A stretch of 64,000 bases of DNA, taken from assembly GCA_942491975.1 (NCBI GenBank), contig CALOCY010000004.1, positions 2,542,001-2,606,000 on the forward strand, written 5' to 3'. Source of the DNA: CALOCY01 sp942491975 (GTDB lineage: Bacteria > Bacteroidota > Bacteroidia > Bacteroidales > Prolixibacteraceae). A model generated the notes under the pieces. The model saw nothing but the letters and a program-made list of their open reading frames with translations, was not told the DNA's origin and ran no database searches. Position 1 is the first letter of the stretch, and every line of letters starts with the position of its first letter. Made by a program: the position numbers and the translations under genes. This document shows, piece by piece, positions 52,620-62,250 of the stretch.

Positions 52620-54977
52620 TCAGAAAAATATCTCTTCTTCCTTTTTTTGTTTCGGCTTTGCCGGATCGTTGTCATCTTCACCACAATCAAGATTCATTAG
52701 AAATGCCTCAGGTTTTTCAAACTCTTCATCCTGTTTGTATCCCAATGATTCATCGGCATATACTTTATTCATAAAGCGGCCGAAAAGCGGCAGTGCAATA
52801 ATATTGGCCCCTCCCGATGAAATCTCTTCGAAATGGATGCTTCGCACATCACCTCCTGTCCATGCCCCTCCCACTAAACGTGGTGTAATACCCATAAACC
52901 AACCATCACTATGGTTTTGTGTTGTTCCGGTTTTACCCCCCATTTTAGCCCATAACCCACCATACGTGGGATGCCACCTTAATCTTCCGGCGGTACCTCC
53001 ATTAACCACCCCCTGCAATAAATTAACCATCAGGTAAGCCGTCTGTTCATCAATGGCCTCATGCTTTTCAGGTTTAAAGCTTGCAATCACATTTCCGTTT
53101 TTATCCTCAATCCTGGTTACAAAAACAGGCTGTGTATAAACTCCTTTATTCACAAACGTAGCGTATGCCCCTGCCATTTCGTACAATGTTATGTCTGATG
53201 TCCCCAAAAACATTGAAGGCACAGGATCGACAGGGCTTTGTATCCCCATCTTTTTCATCACATGTACAACACTCTCAGGGTTAAACTGTTTCAATACCCA
53301 GGCCGAAATCTGGTTCACCGAATTGGCCAGTCCCCATTTCAGGGTTACCATCTTACCTTCATATTTTGAAGAACTGGAGTTTCTGGCTGTCCATGCTGTT
53401 CCGTCCGGCAGGTTAAATGTAACAGGCACATTAGGGACTTTGGTACAGGGAGATAATCCGTTTTGCATGGCCAGTGTGTACAAAAACGGCTTCACTGTAG
53501 ACCCTACCTGCCGTTTCCCTACCTTGACCATGTCATACATAAAATGTTTATAATTGGGACCTCCAACATATGCTTTCACGTGTCCGGAAAAGGGTTCTAC
53601 AGCTATAAATGAAGACTTCAGGTAGCTTAAGTAGTGCCTGATGGAGTCCATCGGGGCCAGGGTCGTATCCCTCTCTCCTTTCCATGTAAAAACAGTCATG
53701 CCTATCGGTTTATTAAAGGCCTCCATTATCTTTTTATGGCTGATCTTTTGCTGTTTCATTGCCCAGTAACGCGGACTCTGCTTAATGATCCTTTCCATCA
53801 ATACTTCCACATCTTTTTTCTCCAGGTCATTCGAAAATGGCGGATTTTTAAGTTGCTCTTTCATCTTTTTGAAAAAAGCCGGTTGAATACTCTGGCTTAA
53901 ATGTTCGGTAACCGACTGCTCGGCATAACGTTGCATGCGTGAATCAATTGTTGTGTATATTTTCAGCCCATCGTTATAAATATTATAATTCGATCCGTCC
54001 AGTTTATAATTCTTTTGGCACCAACCATACAACGGGTTGGTTTCCCACTCAATACTGTCTTCAATAAATTTTTGATGTTGCCATGAGGCATAGTTTTCCC
54101 GGTCAGGTTTTCCTGAGAAAAGTATTGTCCGTAAATATTCCCTGAAATAAGGGGCAAGCCCTTTCTTAAAATCCACTTTTTGATAATCCAGATCTAACGG
54201 AAGCACTTTTGCTGAATCGTATTGTGCTTTATTGATGTAATCGTATTTTAACATCTGTCTCAATACCACATTGCGGCGCTTAAAGGTAAGTTCCGGGCGA
54301 CGCAACGGATTAAAGTAAGACGGATTTTTGCACATGCCCACCAGCGTTGCTGCTTCATGCAATTTTAACGAGTCAGGGGTAGTGTTAAAATAGATATGCG
54401 ATGCACTGTGAATGCCCACTGCCAAATTCAGAAAATCGACCTTGTTGAGGTACATTGTGACAATTTCATCTTTGGTATAGCTCCGTTCAAGCTTTACGGC
54501 AATCACCCACTCCCGAAATTTTCGCAGCATAAATGCAACAGGATTGGAATAGGTGTCACGTGGGAATAGCATTTTAGCCAATTGCTGACTGATGGTACTC
54601 CCCCCTGAACTTCTGTTGCCGGTAACAATCCCTTTCATCACACGCACAAGGCCACGGAGGTCAATGCCCGAATGTTTGTAAAACCGTACATCTTCCGTGG
54701 AGACCAGGGCATTGATCATAACAGGGTTGATTTCTGAAAATCCCACATAAGTCCTGTTCTCTTCATAAAAATACCTCCCAAGCAACACACTGTCGGTTGA
54801 AAACACCTCTGATGCCAGTTTATTTTTGGGGTTTTCAAGCTCTTCAAACGTAGGCATAAAGCCAAGCATCCCTTGCCCAATCAACAGGAAAAGCAAAAAA
54901 AGAAACAGCATGCCACCGGCAAATGTAATCCAGAAGCCCAGAATATATTTTTTAAAGATCACTATTGGTTTTTCCAT
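52620..54977 (-). CDS. mrcA: Bifunctional penicillin-binding protein 1A (class A PBP)
   Basis: 785 residues. One N-terminal membrane helix (about 11-34), a transglycosylase domain with EDVRFYKHSGID and STISQQLAKML (about 90-260), then a transpeptidase with SxxK as GSTVKPFLY, SxN in the NSVNQ segment and KTGTT. It polymerises and crosslinks peptidoglycan. A C-terminal tail of about 40 acidic residues follows. It is the first gene of the run to comF. Confidence 0.95.
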   Translation of the reverse strand: MEKPIVIFKKYILGFWITFAGGMLFLFLLFLLIGQGMLGFMPTFEELENPKNKLASEVFSTDSVLLGRYFYEENRTYVGFSEINPVMINALVSTEDVRFYKHSGIDLRGLVRVMKGIVTGNRSSGGSTISQQLAKMLFPRDTYSNPVAFMLRKFREWVIAVKLERSYTKDEIVTMYLNKVDFLNLAVGIHSASHIYFNTTPDSLKLHEAATLVGMCKNPSYFNPLRRPELTFKRRNVVLRQMLKYDYINKAQYDSAKVLPLDLDYQKVDFKKGLAPYFREYLRTILFSGKPDRENYASWQHQKFIEDSIEWETNPLYGWCQKNYKLDGSNYNIYNDGLKIYTTIDSRMQRYAEQSVTEHLSQSIQPAFFKKMKEQLKNPPFSNDLEKKDVEVLMERIIKQSPRYWAMKQQKISHKKIMEAFNKPIGMTVFTWKGERDTTLAPMDSIRHYLSYLKSSFIAVEPFSGHVKAYVGGPNYKHFMYDMVKVGKRQVGSTVKPFLYTLAMQNGLSPCTKVPNVPVTFNLPDGTAWTARNSSSSKYEGKMVTLKWGLANSVNQISAWVLKQFNPESVVHVMKKMGIQSPVDPVPSMFLGTSDITLYEMAGAYATFVNKGVYTQPVFVTRIEDKNGNVIASFKPEKHEAIDEQTAYLMVNLLQGVVNGGTAGRLRWHPTYGGLWAKMGGKTGTTQNHSDGWFMGITPRLVGGAWTGGDVRSIHFEEISSGGANIIALPLFGRFMNKVYADESLGYKQDEEFEKPEAFLMNLDCGEDDNDPAKPKQKKEEEIFF

Positions 54978-55144
54978 ATCAACATCTATTCATACTATAC
55001 AAATATAACGATAAAAACGGGTGTGAAATTATTTGTGCACAGAGGAATAATTATTCGTCCAACAAGGCATTGATTTTAAAGGGATTATTTTGTGCAAAGA
55101 ATTAAGATCAAATTAAGGTGATAAATACATTTCGCCCTAAAAAG

Positions 55145-55176
55145 TTTGAACTTCGGTTGTGAATTGCTTTAATTTG
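55145..55176 (+). promoter_or_regulatory. Candidate promoter of topA
   Basis: TTTG (55145-55148), 20 bp, TTAATTTG (55169-55176; one mismatch to TAnnTTTG), 33 bp upstream of the topA ATG. Confidence 0.45.
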
Positions 55177-55208
55177 CAAAAAATATCAAGTCAGAGACGG
55201 ATTAAGAT

Positions 55209-57539
55209 ATGGTTGAAAATCTTGTAATTGTTGAGTCTCCTGCGAAAGCAAAGACGATAGAGAAATTTCTGGGGAAAGATTTTTTGGTGAAATCGAGCTT
55301 CGGGCATGTAAGAGACCTTGATAAGAAAGGGTTTGGTGTTGATATAGAGCATAACTACAAACCCCATTATGTGGTCTCATCAGAAAAGAAAAAAGTTGTT
55401 TCGGAGTTAAAGAAACTGGCCAAAGAGGCAAATGTGGTTTGGATCGCTTCCGATGAAGACCGCGAGGGGGAAGCCATTGCATGGCACCTTACGGAAGTGT
55501 TGAACCTTGATCCGGAAAAAACAAGGCGTATTGTTTTTCACGAGATTACCAAAGATGCAATCCTCAATGCCATTAAAAGCCCGCGGAAGCTCGATGTAAG
55601 CCTTGTTAATGCGCAACAGGCGCGTCGTGTACTCGACCGCCTGGTAGGCTTTGAAGTATCGCCGGTATTGTGGAAAAAGGTAAAACCGGCACTCTCTGCC
55701 GGAAGGGTACAGTCGGTGGCAGTAAGGCTTATTGTAGACAGAGAGCGGGAAATCAACAATTTCAATACAACATCTGCCTATCGTGTAACAGCACTCTTTA
55801 AAGTGCCCGGTAAAGATGGCAAAACGGTTGACCTGAAGGCAGAGCTGCCACAACGGTTTAATACGAAAGAAGAGACACTTGCATTTCTTGAGAAGTGTAA
55901 AGACGCTACCTATTCCATAGGGGAGATTGAAACCCGCCCGTCACGCAGGTCCCCTGCTGCCCCGTTTACCACATCAACCCTGCAACAGGAAGCGAGCCGG
56001 AAACTGGGCTTTTCGGTTGCACAAACGATGTCTGTTGCTCAGCGGTTGTACGAGGCCGGGAAAATAACTTACATGCGTACCGACTCGGTGAACCTTTCAA
56101 AGCTGGCCCTGGGAACAGCTAAAACAAAAATCATTGAGCTGCATGGTGAAAAATTCCTGAAAACCCGGCAATACAAAACAAAAGCAAAAGGGGCACAGGA
56201 GGCACACGAAGCCATTCGTCCTACATACATTGATAATGTCGAAATCGAAGGGGCAGCACAGGAAAAACGGTTGTATGAATTGATATGGAAGCGTACACTG
56301 GCCTCACAAATGAGCGATGCCGAATTGGAAAAGACAACGGTAACGATAAACATATCGGGACAGGGTAAACACTTTGTTGCCACAGGGGAAGTAATAAAAT
56401 TTGAAGGGTTCCTGAAGGTATATATGGAATCAACTGATGATGAGGGTGAAAATAAAGGAGAAGGGAAACTGCTTCCACCCCTTAATGTAAATGATACGCT
56501 CAACGTAAGCCTGATTGATGCGGTTCAGCGCTTCAGCCTGAAACCCCCGAGATATACAGAAGCAAGCCTGGTGCGGAAACTTGAGGAGCAGGGCATTGGC
56601 CGGCCATCTACCTATGCCCCTATCATTACGACCATTCAGCAACGCGAGTATGTTGTGAAGGAAGAGCGTCCGGGTGTTGAACGCAACTATAACATGCTGG
56701 TGCTGAGAAACGGGGAAATTACCGATGAAATCAAAACAGAAATTACCGGCAAAGAAAAAGGGAAACTGTTCCCTACCGACATAGGAGCTGTAGTAAATGA
56801 TTACCTGATGAAAAATTTTGAGATGATCATGGACTACAATTTCACCGCTAATGTAGAAACCCAGTTTGACAAAATAGCAGAGGGTAAGCAGGAGTGGGTG
56901 GAAATGATTGATACGTTTTACAAGCCGTTCCATGTTAAGGTGGATACCGCCCTGCAAAACTCGGAAAAAGCAAATGCCGAGCGGATACTTGGAAACCACC
57001 CGGAATCGGGGAAAGTTATATCGGTGAAAATCGGACGTTTTGGGCCACTTGTGCAAATGGGCGAAACAACCGACAGGGAATCGGATGAAAAACCCCAGTT
57101 TGCAAGTCTCAGGCATGGGCAAAGCATCGAAACAATTACCCTTGAAGAGGCATTGGAATTGTTCAAGCTCCCACGCGAACTGGGAACCTTTGAAGAGGCT
57201 ATTGTCTCTGTCGCCATCGGACGCTTTGGCCCTTATGTAAGGCATAACAACAAATTTGTCTCTTTGGGAAAGGGGGTAGACGATCCGCTGACGATAACAT
57301 TGAAGAGAGCGGTTGAACTGATAGAGAAAAAACGGGAGGAAGAGAAAAAGGCATTAATACAAACCTTCGATGAAGAACCTGACCTGAAGGTGCTTAACGG
57401 ACGTTATGGCCCGTATATCTCATACAAAAAGAAGAATTATAAAATTCCACGGGGCACAAAACCCGAAGAATTAACACTGGAAGATTGTCGAAAGCTTATT
57501 GAGGCCGGTGGTAAAACCGCTAAAAAAGGCAAAAAATAA
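55209..57539 (+). CDS. topA: DNA topoisomerase I
   Basis: 776 residues, type IA. The TOPRIM domain opens with IVESPAKAKTIEKFLG and has the acidic DEDREGEAIAWHL motif, the active-site Tyr is in ITYMRTDSVNLS, and TLQQEASRKLGF is conserved. Instead of the Cys4 zinc fingers of E. coli TopA, the C-terminus carries degenerate repeats with GRFGPY/GRYGPY (about 595-770) and a basic tail, as in other Bacteroidota. It relaxes negative supercoils. A terminator follows. Confidence 0.96.
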   Translation: MVENLVIVESPAKAKTIEKFLGKDFLVKSSFGHVRDLDKKGFGVDIEHNYKPHYVVSSEKKKVVSELKKLAKEANVVWIASDEDREGEAIAWHLTEVLNLDPEKTRRIVFHEITKDAILNAIKSPRKLDVSLVNAQQARRVLDRLVGFEVSPVLWKKVKPALSAGRVQSVAVRLIVDREREINNFNTTSAYRVTALFKVPGKDGKTVDLKAELPQRFNTKEETLAFLEKCKDATYSIGEIETRPSRRSPAAPFTTSTLQQEASRKLGFSVAQTMSVAQRLYEAGKITYMRTDSVNLSKLALGTAKTKIIELHGEKFLKTRQYKTKAKGAQEAHEAIRPTYIDNVEIEGAAQEKRLYELIWKRTLASQMSDAELEKTTVTINISGQGKHFVATGEVIKFEGFLKVYMESTDDEGENKGEGKLLPPLNVNDTLNVSLIDAVQRFSLKPPRYTEASLVRKLEEQGIGRPSTYAPIITTIQQREYVVKEERPGVERNYNMLVLRNGEITDEIKTEITGKEKGKLFPTDIGAVVNDYLMKNFEMIMDYNFTANVETQFDKIAEGKQEWVEMIDTFYKPFHVKVDTALQNSEKANAERILGNHPESGKVISVKIGRFGPLVQMGETTDRESDEKPQFASLRHGQSIETITLEEALELFKLPRELGTFEEAIVSVAIGRFGPYVRHNNKFVSLGKGVDDPLTITLKRAVELIEKKREEEKKALIQTFDEEPDLKVLNGRYGPYISYKKKNYKIPRGTKPEELTLEDCRKLIEAGGKTAKKGKK

Positions 57540-57547
57540 CGAGATTG

Positions 57548-57578
57548 AGGCAAACAGGTTCTATTGTTTGCCTTTTTT
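57548..57578 (+). terminator. Intrinsic terminator of topA
   Basis: A 9-bp stem AGGCAAACA/TGTTTGCCT and a T run, 9 bp past the stop. Confidence 0.8.
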
Positions 57579-57641
57579 CTGTTCCTGCTGTAAAATAAAA
57601 TAGTACATTTTTAGTTTACTATAAAAGTTAATCAATCTTTC

Positions 57642-58805
57642 ATGGAACTCAGAGACTATTTTAACCCGGTTGATTTTTCTCAGTTTAAAGCAGGTAAAAG
57701 GCCTAACGAGAGGGGGCGTATCGGCTCATGGATTACCCTTTTAAATGAACTTCGGGTGAACGATAAAATAGCTGACTTTGAGTTGGCATTGATTGGTGTA
57801 ACCGACAATCGCAATTCAGCTCATCCGGGAGTAGATGCTGCACCGGATAAAATCAGGGATGAATTCTACCGGCTTGCACGGTTTGACGAAAAACTCAGGG
57901 TAATTGATTTGGGAAATGTGATAAACGGGAAAACAGTAAAAGACACCTACTTTGCAATTGCAGAGGTGTGTGCTTACTTATATGAAAATAGTGTTTTGCC
58001 GATTATATTAGGAGGGGGGCAGGACGTTACCTGGGCAATGATAAAAGCATTGGACAGTGATAAAAAGAGTACAAATCTGGTAACCGTCGACCCTAAAATA
58101 GACACTCCGTTCGATCCTGACCTGTTCGATGCGGAGAACTATCTTGAAAAGATCGTAAATGATTTGGGGAAGGGCATATGGAATATCTCGTGTCTGGCAC
58201 ATCAAACCTACAATACCGAACCGGAAAAACTGGCATGGCTCTCGAAAAAGAATTTTGACGAGGTAAGGCTTGGTGAAATGAGAGGGGACATAACATTAGC
58301 AGAGCCCTATTTTCGCGATGCAGACGTAGTGAGCGTTGACATCTCTTCAATCAGGCAATGTGATGCCCCTGCACATCCAATGGTCCGCCCCAATGGGATG
58401 TATGCCGAAGAAGCGTGCCGGATATCACGCTATGCGGGGATAAGTGACCGAATGAAGCTGTTTGGAATATTCGGGGTCGTCCCGGAACTGGATATACGGG
58501 AACAAACATCAATATTGGCAGCTCAGATAATGTGGCATTTTATCGATGGCTTTCAACACCGTACAGGAGACTATCCTGCCGGTTCACTTGATGAATATAC
58601 AAGCTATCATGTAGAACTTGAAGACATCGATTTTCCATTGGTCTTCTATAAAAGCCCCCGAAGCAATCGCTGGTGGGTTGAAGTGTCGTGGACTGAACAA
58701 AAGAGCGAGAAAAAAGTGGTAGCATGTAGTAAAAAAGATTACGAAATGGCATGTAAAAATGAGGTTCCCGAAACATGGTGGAAAAGCTATAGAAAAAATA
58801 ATTAA
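57642..58805 (+). CDS. Arginase-fold (formimidoylglutamase-like) protein lacking several metal ligands
   Basis: 387 residues of the ureohydrolase fold. Of the three metal motifs, GGDHS appears as GGGQD (G124-D128), DAHxD as D150-PKI-D154, and SxDxDxxDP as SVDISSIRQCDAP (D233 kept, D235 replaced by S). So the ligand His127 and His152 and Asp235 are lost, and hydrolysis by the usual two-Mn mechanism is unlikely. It would be annotated as formimidoylglutamase by similarity. It lies between topA and the T9SS operon, which may indicate a secretion link (inference). Confidence 0.82.
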   Translation: MELRDYFNPVDFSQFKAGKRPNERGRIGSWITLLNELRVNDKIADFELALIGVTDNRNSAHPGVDAAPDKIRDEFYRLARFDEKLRVIDLGNVINGKTVKDTYFAIAEVCAYLYENSVLPIILGGGQDVTWAMIKALDSDKKSTNLVTVDPKIDTPFDPDLFDAENYLEKIVNDLGKGIWNISCLAHQTYNTEPEKLAWLSKKNFDEVRLGEMRGDITLAEPYFRDADVVSVDISSIRQCDAPAHPMVRPNGMYAEEACRISRYAGISDRMKLFGIFGVVPELDIREQTSILAAQIMWHFIDGFQHRTGDYPAGSLDEYTSYHVELEDIDFPLVFYKSPRSNRWWVEVSWTEQKSEKKVVACSKKDYEMACKNEVPETWWKSYRKNN

Positions 58806-58818
58806 TTGAATAGATCTG

Positions 58819-58849
58819 TTTTAATTGATAGAAGGAAAAGATACATTTG
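58819..58849 (+). promoter_or_regulatory. Candidate promoter of the T9SS operon
   Basis: TTTT (58819-58822), 19 bp, TACATTTG (58842-58849). The leader to the porP ATG at 58922 would be about 65 nt. The match is good at -7 and weak at -33. Confidence 0.5.
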
Positions 58850-58921
58850 TGTGTCACCATTATATTTAGTTATTTTGGTTGCCCTTATTTTACAGGCTTT
58901 TTTACAGCTGAACAAGTGATT

Positions 58922-59866
58922 ATGAAAAAAATATTTTCTTTTTTATTTTTACTATTATTAATTAACTTAGCAGCAACGGCTCAGCAAGACCCGCAGTTCA
59001 GTCAGTACATGTCAATTCATAGCCTGCTGAATCCGGGTGCTGCAGGTAATAGCGATGCTTTAAACATTAGTGTTATCAGCCGGATGCAATGGCTCGGATT
59101 CCCCGGTGCCCCTGAAACAAACATATTTGGTGTGGATGTGCCGTTTAAAATGGGGAACTCGAATCATGGTGCAGGGTTCTGGTTTATGAGTGACAAATGG
59201 GGATATTTTGACCATGTTGCTGTAAACTTGAGTTATGCATACCGGAAAATATATAAAACCGGAAGCCTGGGGATAGGTCTGTATGTCGGGTTCTTTAATT
59301 ATGTACTTGATCCGACAGATGTAGGTAGTGCAGGAGATCATACACAGCAAAGTGTAGATGATAGTTTTTTCCCAACGGCAAAAGTGAGTTCTATGGCAAT
59401 GGACTTAGGGTTTGGCGTGTTTTATAAAAACTCGGATTATTACGTGGGAGGTTCAATGAGACACATCAATCAGCCTAAAATAGAAGAAGAGACAGGAACA
59501 AAATATTTTTTGACAAGGCACTATTACTTAACGGGAGGATACAATATTGAAACACCTTCTCCGTTATTTGAAGTGCAACCCTCGGTATTTATACAAACCG
59601 ACATATCCAGTCTGCAAATTGACCTGACAGGGAAAGTGGTTTACGATAATAAACACTGGGGAGGTATTGGTTACCGAATAGGCGATGGTATTATTTTCCT
59701 CGCAGGCACCGAGTTAATAGAAGGCCTTAGGGTAAGTTACTCTTTCGACTTAACTACTTCCAAGATGTCGTTAGGAACATTGGGTAGCCATGAGTTTTTT
59801 ATTGGATATACAGTTGTTTTGCAGCGAAAGCGAAACAAAAAATATAAAAGTGTAAGATACTTGTAA
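58922..59866 (+). CDS. porP: PorP/SprF family type IX secretion outer-membrane protein
   Basis: 314 residues from ATG 58922, where a signal peptide begins (MKKIFSFLFLLLLINLAATA, cleavage before QQDPQ). The mature start QDPQFSQYMSIHSLLNPGAAG is the PorP/SprF family mark, and alternating beta strands predict an outer-membrane barrel. It acts with the GldK-GldN ring. An upstream extension would destroy the signal peptide. First gene of the T9SS run. Confidence 0.93.
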   Translation: MKKIFSFLFLLLLINLAATAQQDPQFSQYMSIHSLLNPGAAGNSDALNISVISRMQWLGFPGAPETNIFGVDVPFKMGNSNHGAGFWFMSDKWGYFDHVAVNLSYAYRKIYKTGSLGIGLYVGFFNYVLDPTDVGSAGDHTQQSVDDSFFPTAKVSSMAMDLGFGVFYKNSDYYVGGSMRHINQPKIEEETGTKYFLTRHYYLTGGYNIETPSPLFEVQPSVFIQTDISSLQIDLTGKVVYDNKHWGGIGYRIGDGIIFLAGTELIEGLRVSYSFDLTTSKMSLGTLGSHEFFIGYTVVLQRKRNKKYKSVRYL

Positions 59867-59894
59867 AAACATAGTGCAATATATCGGCAGAATT

Positions 59895-61235
59895 ATGAAA
59901 AAATTACTTTTATTCGGCTTAATTGCTGTAACAATTATTTCTCTCAATAGTTGTAAAAACTCCGGGAATGGTGAGTTACTTGGTGCTTCGAGCCGAAAAA
60001 AATGGACAGAACCGTCTCCCCGGGGAATGCAATTTATTCGTCGTGGGACTTTTGTCATGGGCCCTAATGATCAGGATCCCCTGGCTGTTCAAAATATCTC
60101 CAAGAAAGTTTCGATAGATGCTTTTTGGATGGATGATACAGAGATTACCAATAATGAGTACCGTCAATTTGTCAATTGGGTGCGTGATTCAATTGCTATC
60201 ACCCTTACATTCAACGTAAGCGATGATTACAAAGTGATTGATGATGATGGGAACCCCACTGATCCGCCAATAATTGATTGGGAAAGGCGCAATGATTTAT
60301 GGGAAGAAGAAGATGAAAATATATTAAGCTCGCTGGATGAAATCTACGTGCCGGAAAATGAGCGTTTCTTTAACAAACAGGAGATTGATGCGAGGAAGCT
60401 CTTTTTCGAATATTCATGGATTGACTATAAACAGGCAGCACGCCGTATAAATAGCTACAATTACGAAACACAAAGCTATCAGGGTACAGTATACAAAAAC
60501 GGGGAATATGTCCCTGTGCAGGATCGTTCGGCATTCATCATGAAGGACCGTACACCTATCTATCCTGATACAATGGTTTGGATTCGCGATTATACGTATA
60601 CGTTTAATGAACCATGGACCAGCATGTATTTTTGGCATCCCGGATTTGATGAATATCCGGTTGTAGGCATAACATGGAAACAGGCCAAAGCATTTTGTAC
60701 ATGGAGGACAAAAATAATGAACGAATCGCTGATTCATGGTGGGGACTACGCTGTGCAGGATTACCGTCTTCCGTCAGAAGCAGAATGGGAATATGCCGCA
60801 AGGGGTGGATTGCAACTGTCCATGTATCCCTGGGGAAACTATTATGCCCGCAACATAAAAGGCGAGTTTTTGGCCAACTTCAAACCGTTAAGAGGAAACT
60901 ATATTGAAGACGGGGGAATGGGAACAGTGAAAGTAGCCAGCTATTCTGCTAACGATTATGGATTATATGACATGTCCGGTAATGTGGCAGAATGGACCAA
61001 TGATGCTTATGATCCTTCTGCATACAATTTCATGCACGACTTTAATCCCAGTTATGAATACAATGCACTACCCGATGATCCCCCTGCACTAAAACGTAAA
61101 GTTGTCAGAGGTGGATCATGGAAAGATATTAGCTATTTCTTGCAGGTTGGAAACAGAACTTATGAATACCAGGACTCTGCCAAGTCATTTATCGGATTTC
61201 GTTGTGTACGATCTTCATTTGGAAATGAATTGTAA
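59895..61235 (+). CDS. gldK: Type IX secretion/gliding lipoprotein GldK (PorK)
   Basis: 446 residues from ATG 59895; lipoprotein signal ending IISLNSC. The body is an FGE-sulfatase-like domain (MQFIRRGTFVMG, EITNNEYRQFV, YRLPSEAEWEYAARGG, GNVAEWTNDAYD, RGGSWKD, FIGFRC). GldK forms periplasmic rings with GldN. GldJ has the same fold, but the position before gldL identifies GldK. It is the second gene of the operon. Confidence 0.95.
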   Translation: MKKLLLFGLIAVTIISLNSCKNSGNGELLGASSRKKWTEPSPRGMQFIRRGTFVMGPNDQDPLAVQNISKKVSIDAFWMDDTEITNNEYRQFVNWVRDSIAITLTFNVSDDYKVIDDDGNPTDPPIIDWERRNDLWEEEDENILSSLDEIYVPENERFFNKQEIDARKLFFEYSWIDYKQAARRINSYNYETQSYQGTVYKNGEYVPVQDRSAFIMKDRTPIYPDTMVWIRDYTYTFNEPWTSMYFWHPGFDEYPVVGITWKQAKAFCTWRTKIMNESLIHGGDYAVQDYRLPSEAEWEYAARGGLQLSMYPWGNYYARNIKGEFLANFKPLRGNYIEDGGMGTVKVASYSANDYGLYDMSGNVAEWTNDAYDPSAYNFMHDFNPSYEYNALPDDPPALKRKVVRGGSWKDISYFLQVGNRTYEYQDSAKSFIGFRCVRSSFGNEL

Positions 61236-61267
61236 AATAGCCTTTCATTAATTCAAAAAAGCTGAAT

Positions 61268-62236
61268 ATGAACATTACAGAAATAATGCAGACTAAAAAG
61301 TGGAAAGGCCTAATGGGTTTTGTCTACGGATGGGGGGCAGCAATTGTGATGATTGGGGCATTGTTTAAATTGCAACACTGGCCCCATTCGGGCATCTGGC
61401 TTACGGTTGGACTTACTGCCGAAGCCCTGATTTTTTTCCTTTCAGCTTTTGAGCCATCAGTTGAGTTACCTGACTGGGGAAGAGTCTATCCCGAGTTGCG
61501 TGAAGATTATGTTTCATTTGATGATGATATCCCTTCAGGCAATGCGTTTGCCGACTTACTTGATAAATCGGAAATTACACCGGAATTGCTTTCAAAAGTT
61601 GGTAAAAGCCTTTCTGATTTAAGCAATACCGCTTCCGGGTTGACCGATATTACAACAGCGACTGTAGCTACTGATGTGTATGTGAAAAACCTGAATGCAG
61701 CATCGGAATCAATGGGTACACTTTCGGAGATCAATAATAAAGCAAACGAATCCATCAATGAATCGGTTGAGGGATTCGTGGGCGCATATAAAGCAACAAC
61801 TGAATCACTATCCCATTCAGGACGCCTCCTGGCCGATGAATTATCAACCAGTGGTAAAAAACTATCTGAAGAACTGGTTTCTTCAGGTGAACTCCTTTCG
61901 AAATCGTACCGGGAAGTATCCGAACATCTGATAGAAGGCTTTAAAAGCTTGGATAGCAACTCCAAAGATTACGATAAGGGGCTTGGAAACCTGAATAAAA
62001 ACCTTTCCGCGTTAAATGCGGCTTATGAGTTACAGCTTAAGAGTACTGAAACCCATAATGCAATAAACGAAAAATATGCTTCAGATGTAGAAGCACTGGA
62101 TAAGGTGCTGGGCGAATCGCTGAAATTGGCAACCAGGTATAAAGACGAAGCTCAGAAATTGAATGAAAACCTTGAAGCATTGAACTCGGTTTATGGCAAT
62201 ATGTTAGGGGCCATGAGTTATAAAAACAGAAAATAA
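61268..62236 (+). CDS. gldL: Type IX secretion motor protein GldL (PorL)
   Basis: 322 residues. Two membrane helices (about 15-36 and 43-62, GFVYGWGAAIVMIGALFKL and LTVGLTAEALIFFLSAF) and a long cytoplasmic, coiled-coil-like tail rich in Ser/Leu/Glu. GldL with GldM makes the proton-driven motor powering secretion and, where present, gliding. Between gldK (32 bp) and gldM (14 bp). Confidence 0.96.
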   Translation: MNITEIMQTKKWKGLMGFVYGWGAAIVMIGALFKLQHWPHSGIWLTVGLTAEALIFFLSAFEPSVELPDWGRVYPELREDYVSFDDDIPSGNAFADLLDKSEITPELLSKVGKSLSDLSNTASGLTDITTATVATDVYVKNLNAASESMGTLSEINNKANESINESVEGFVGAYKATTESLSHSGRLLADELSTSGKKLSEELVSSGELLSKSYREVSEHLIEGFKSLDSNSKDYDKGLGNLNKNLSALNAAYELQLKSTETHNAINEKYASDVEALDKVLGESLKLATRYKDEAQKLNENLEALNSVYGNMLGAMSYKNRK

Positions 62237-62250
62237 AGTATTAGTTAGAT

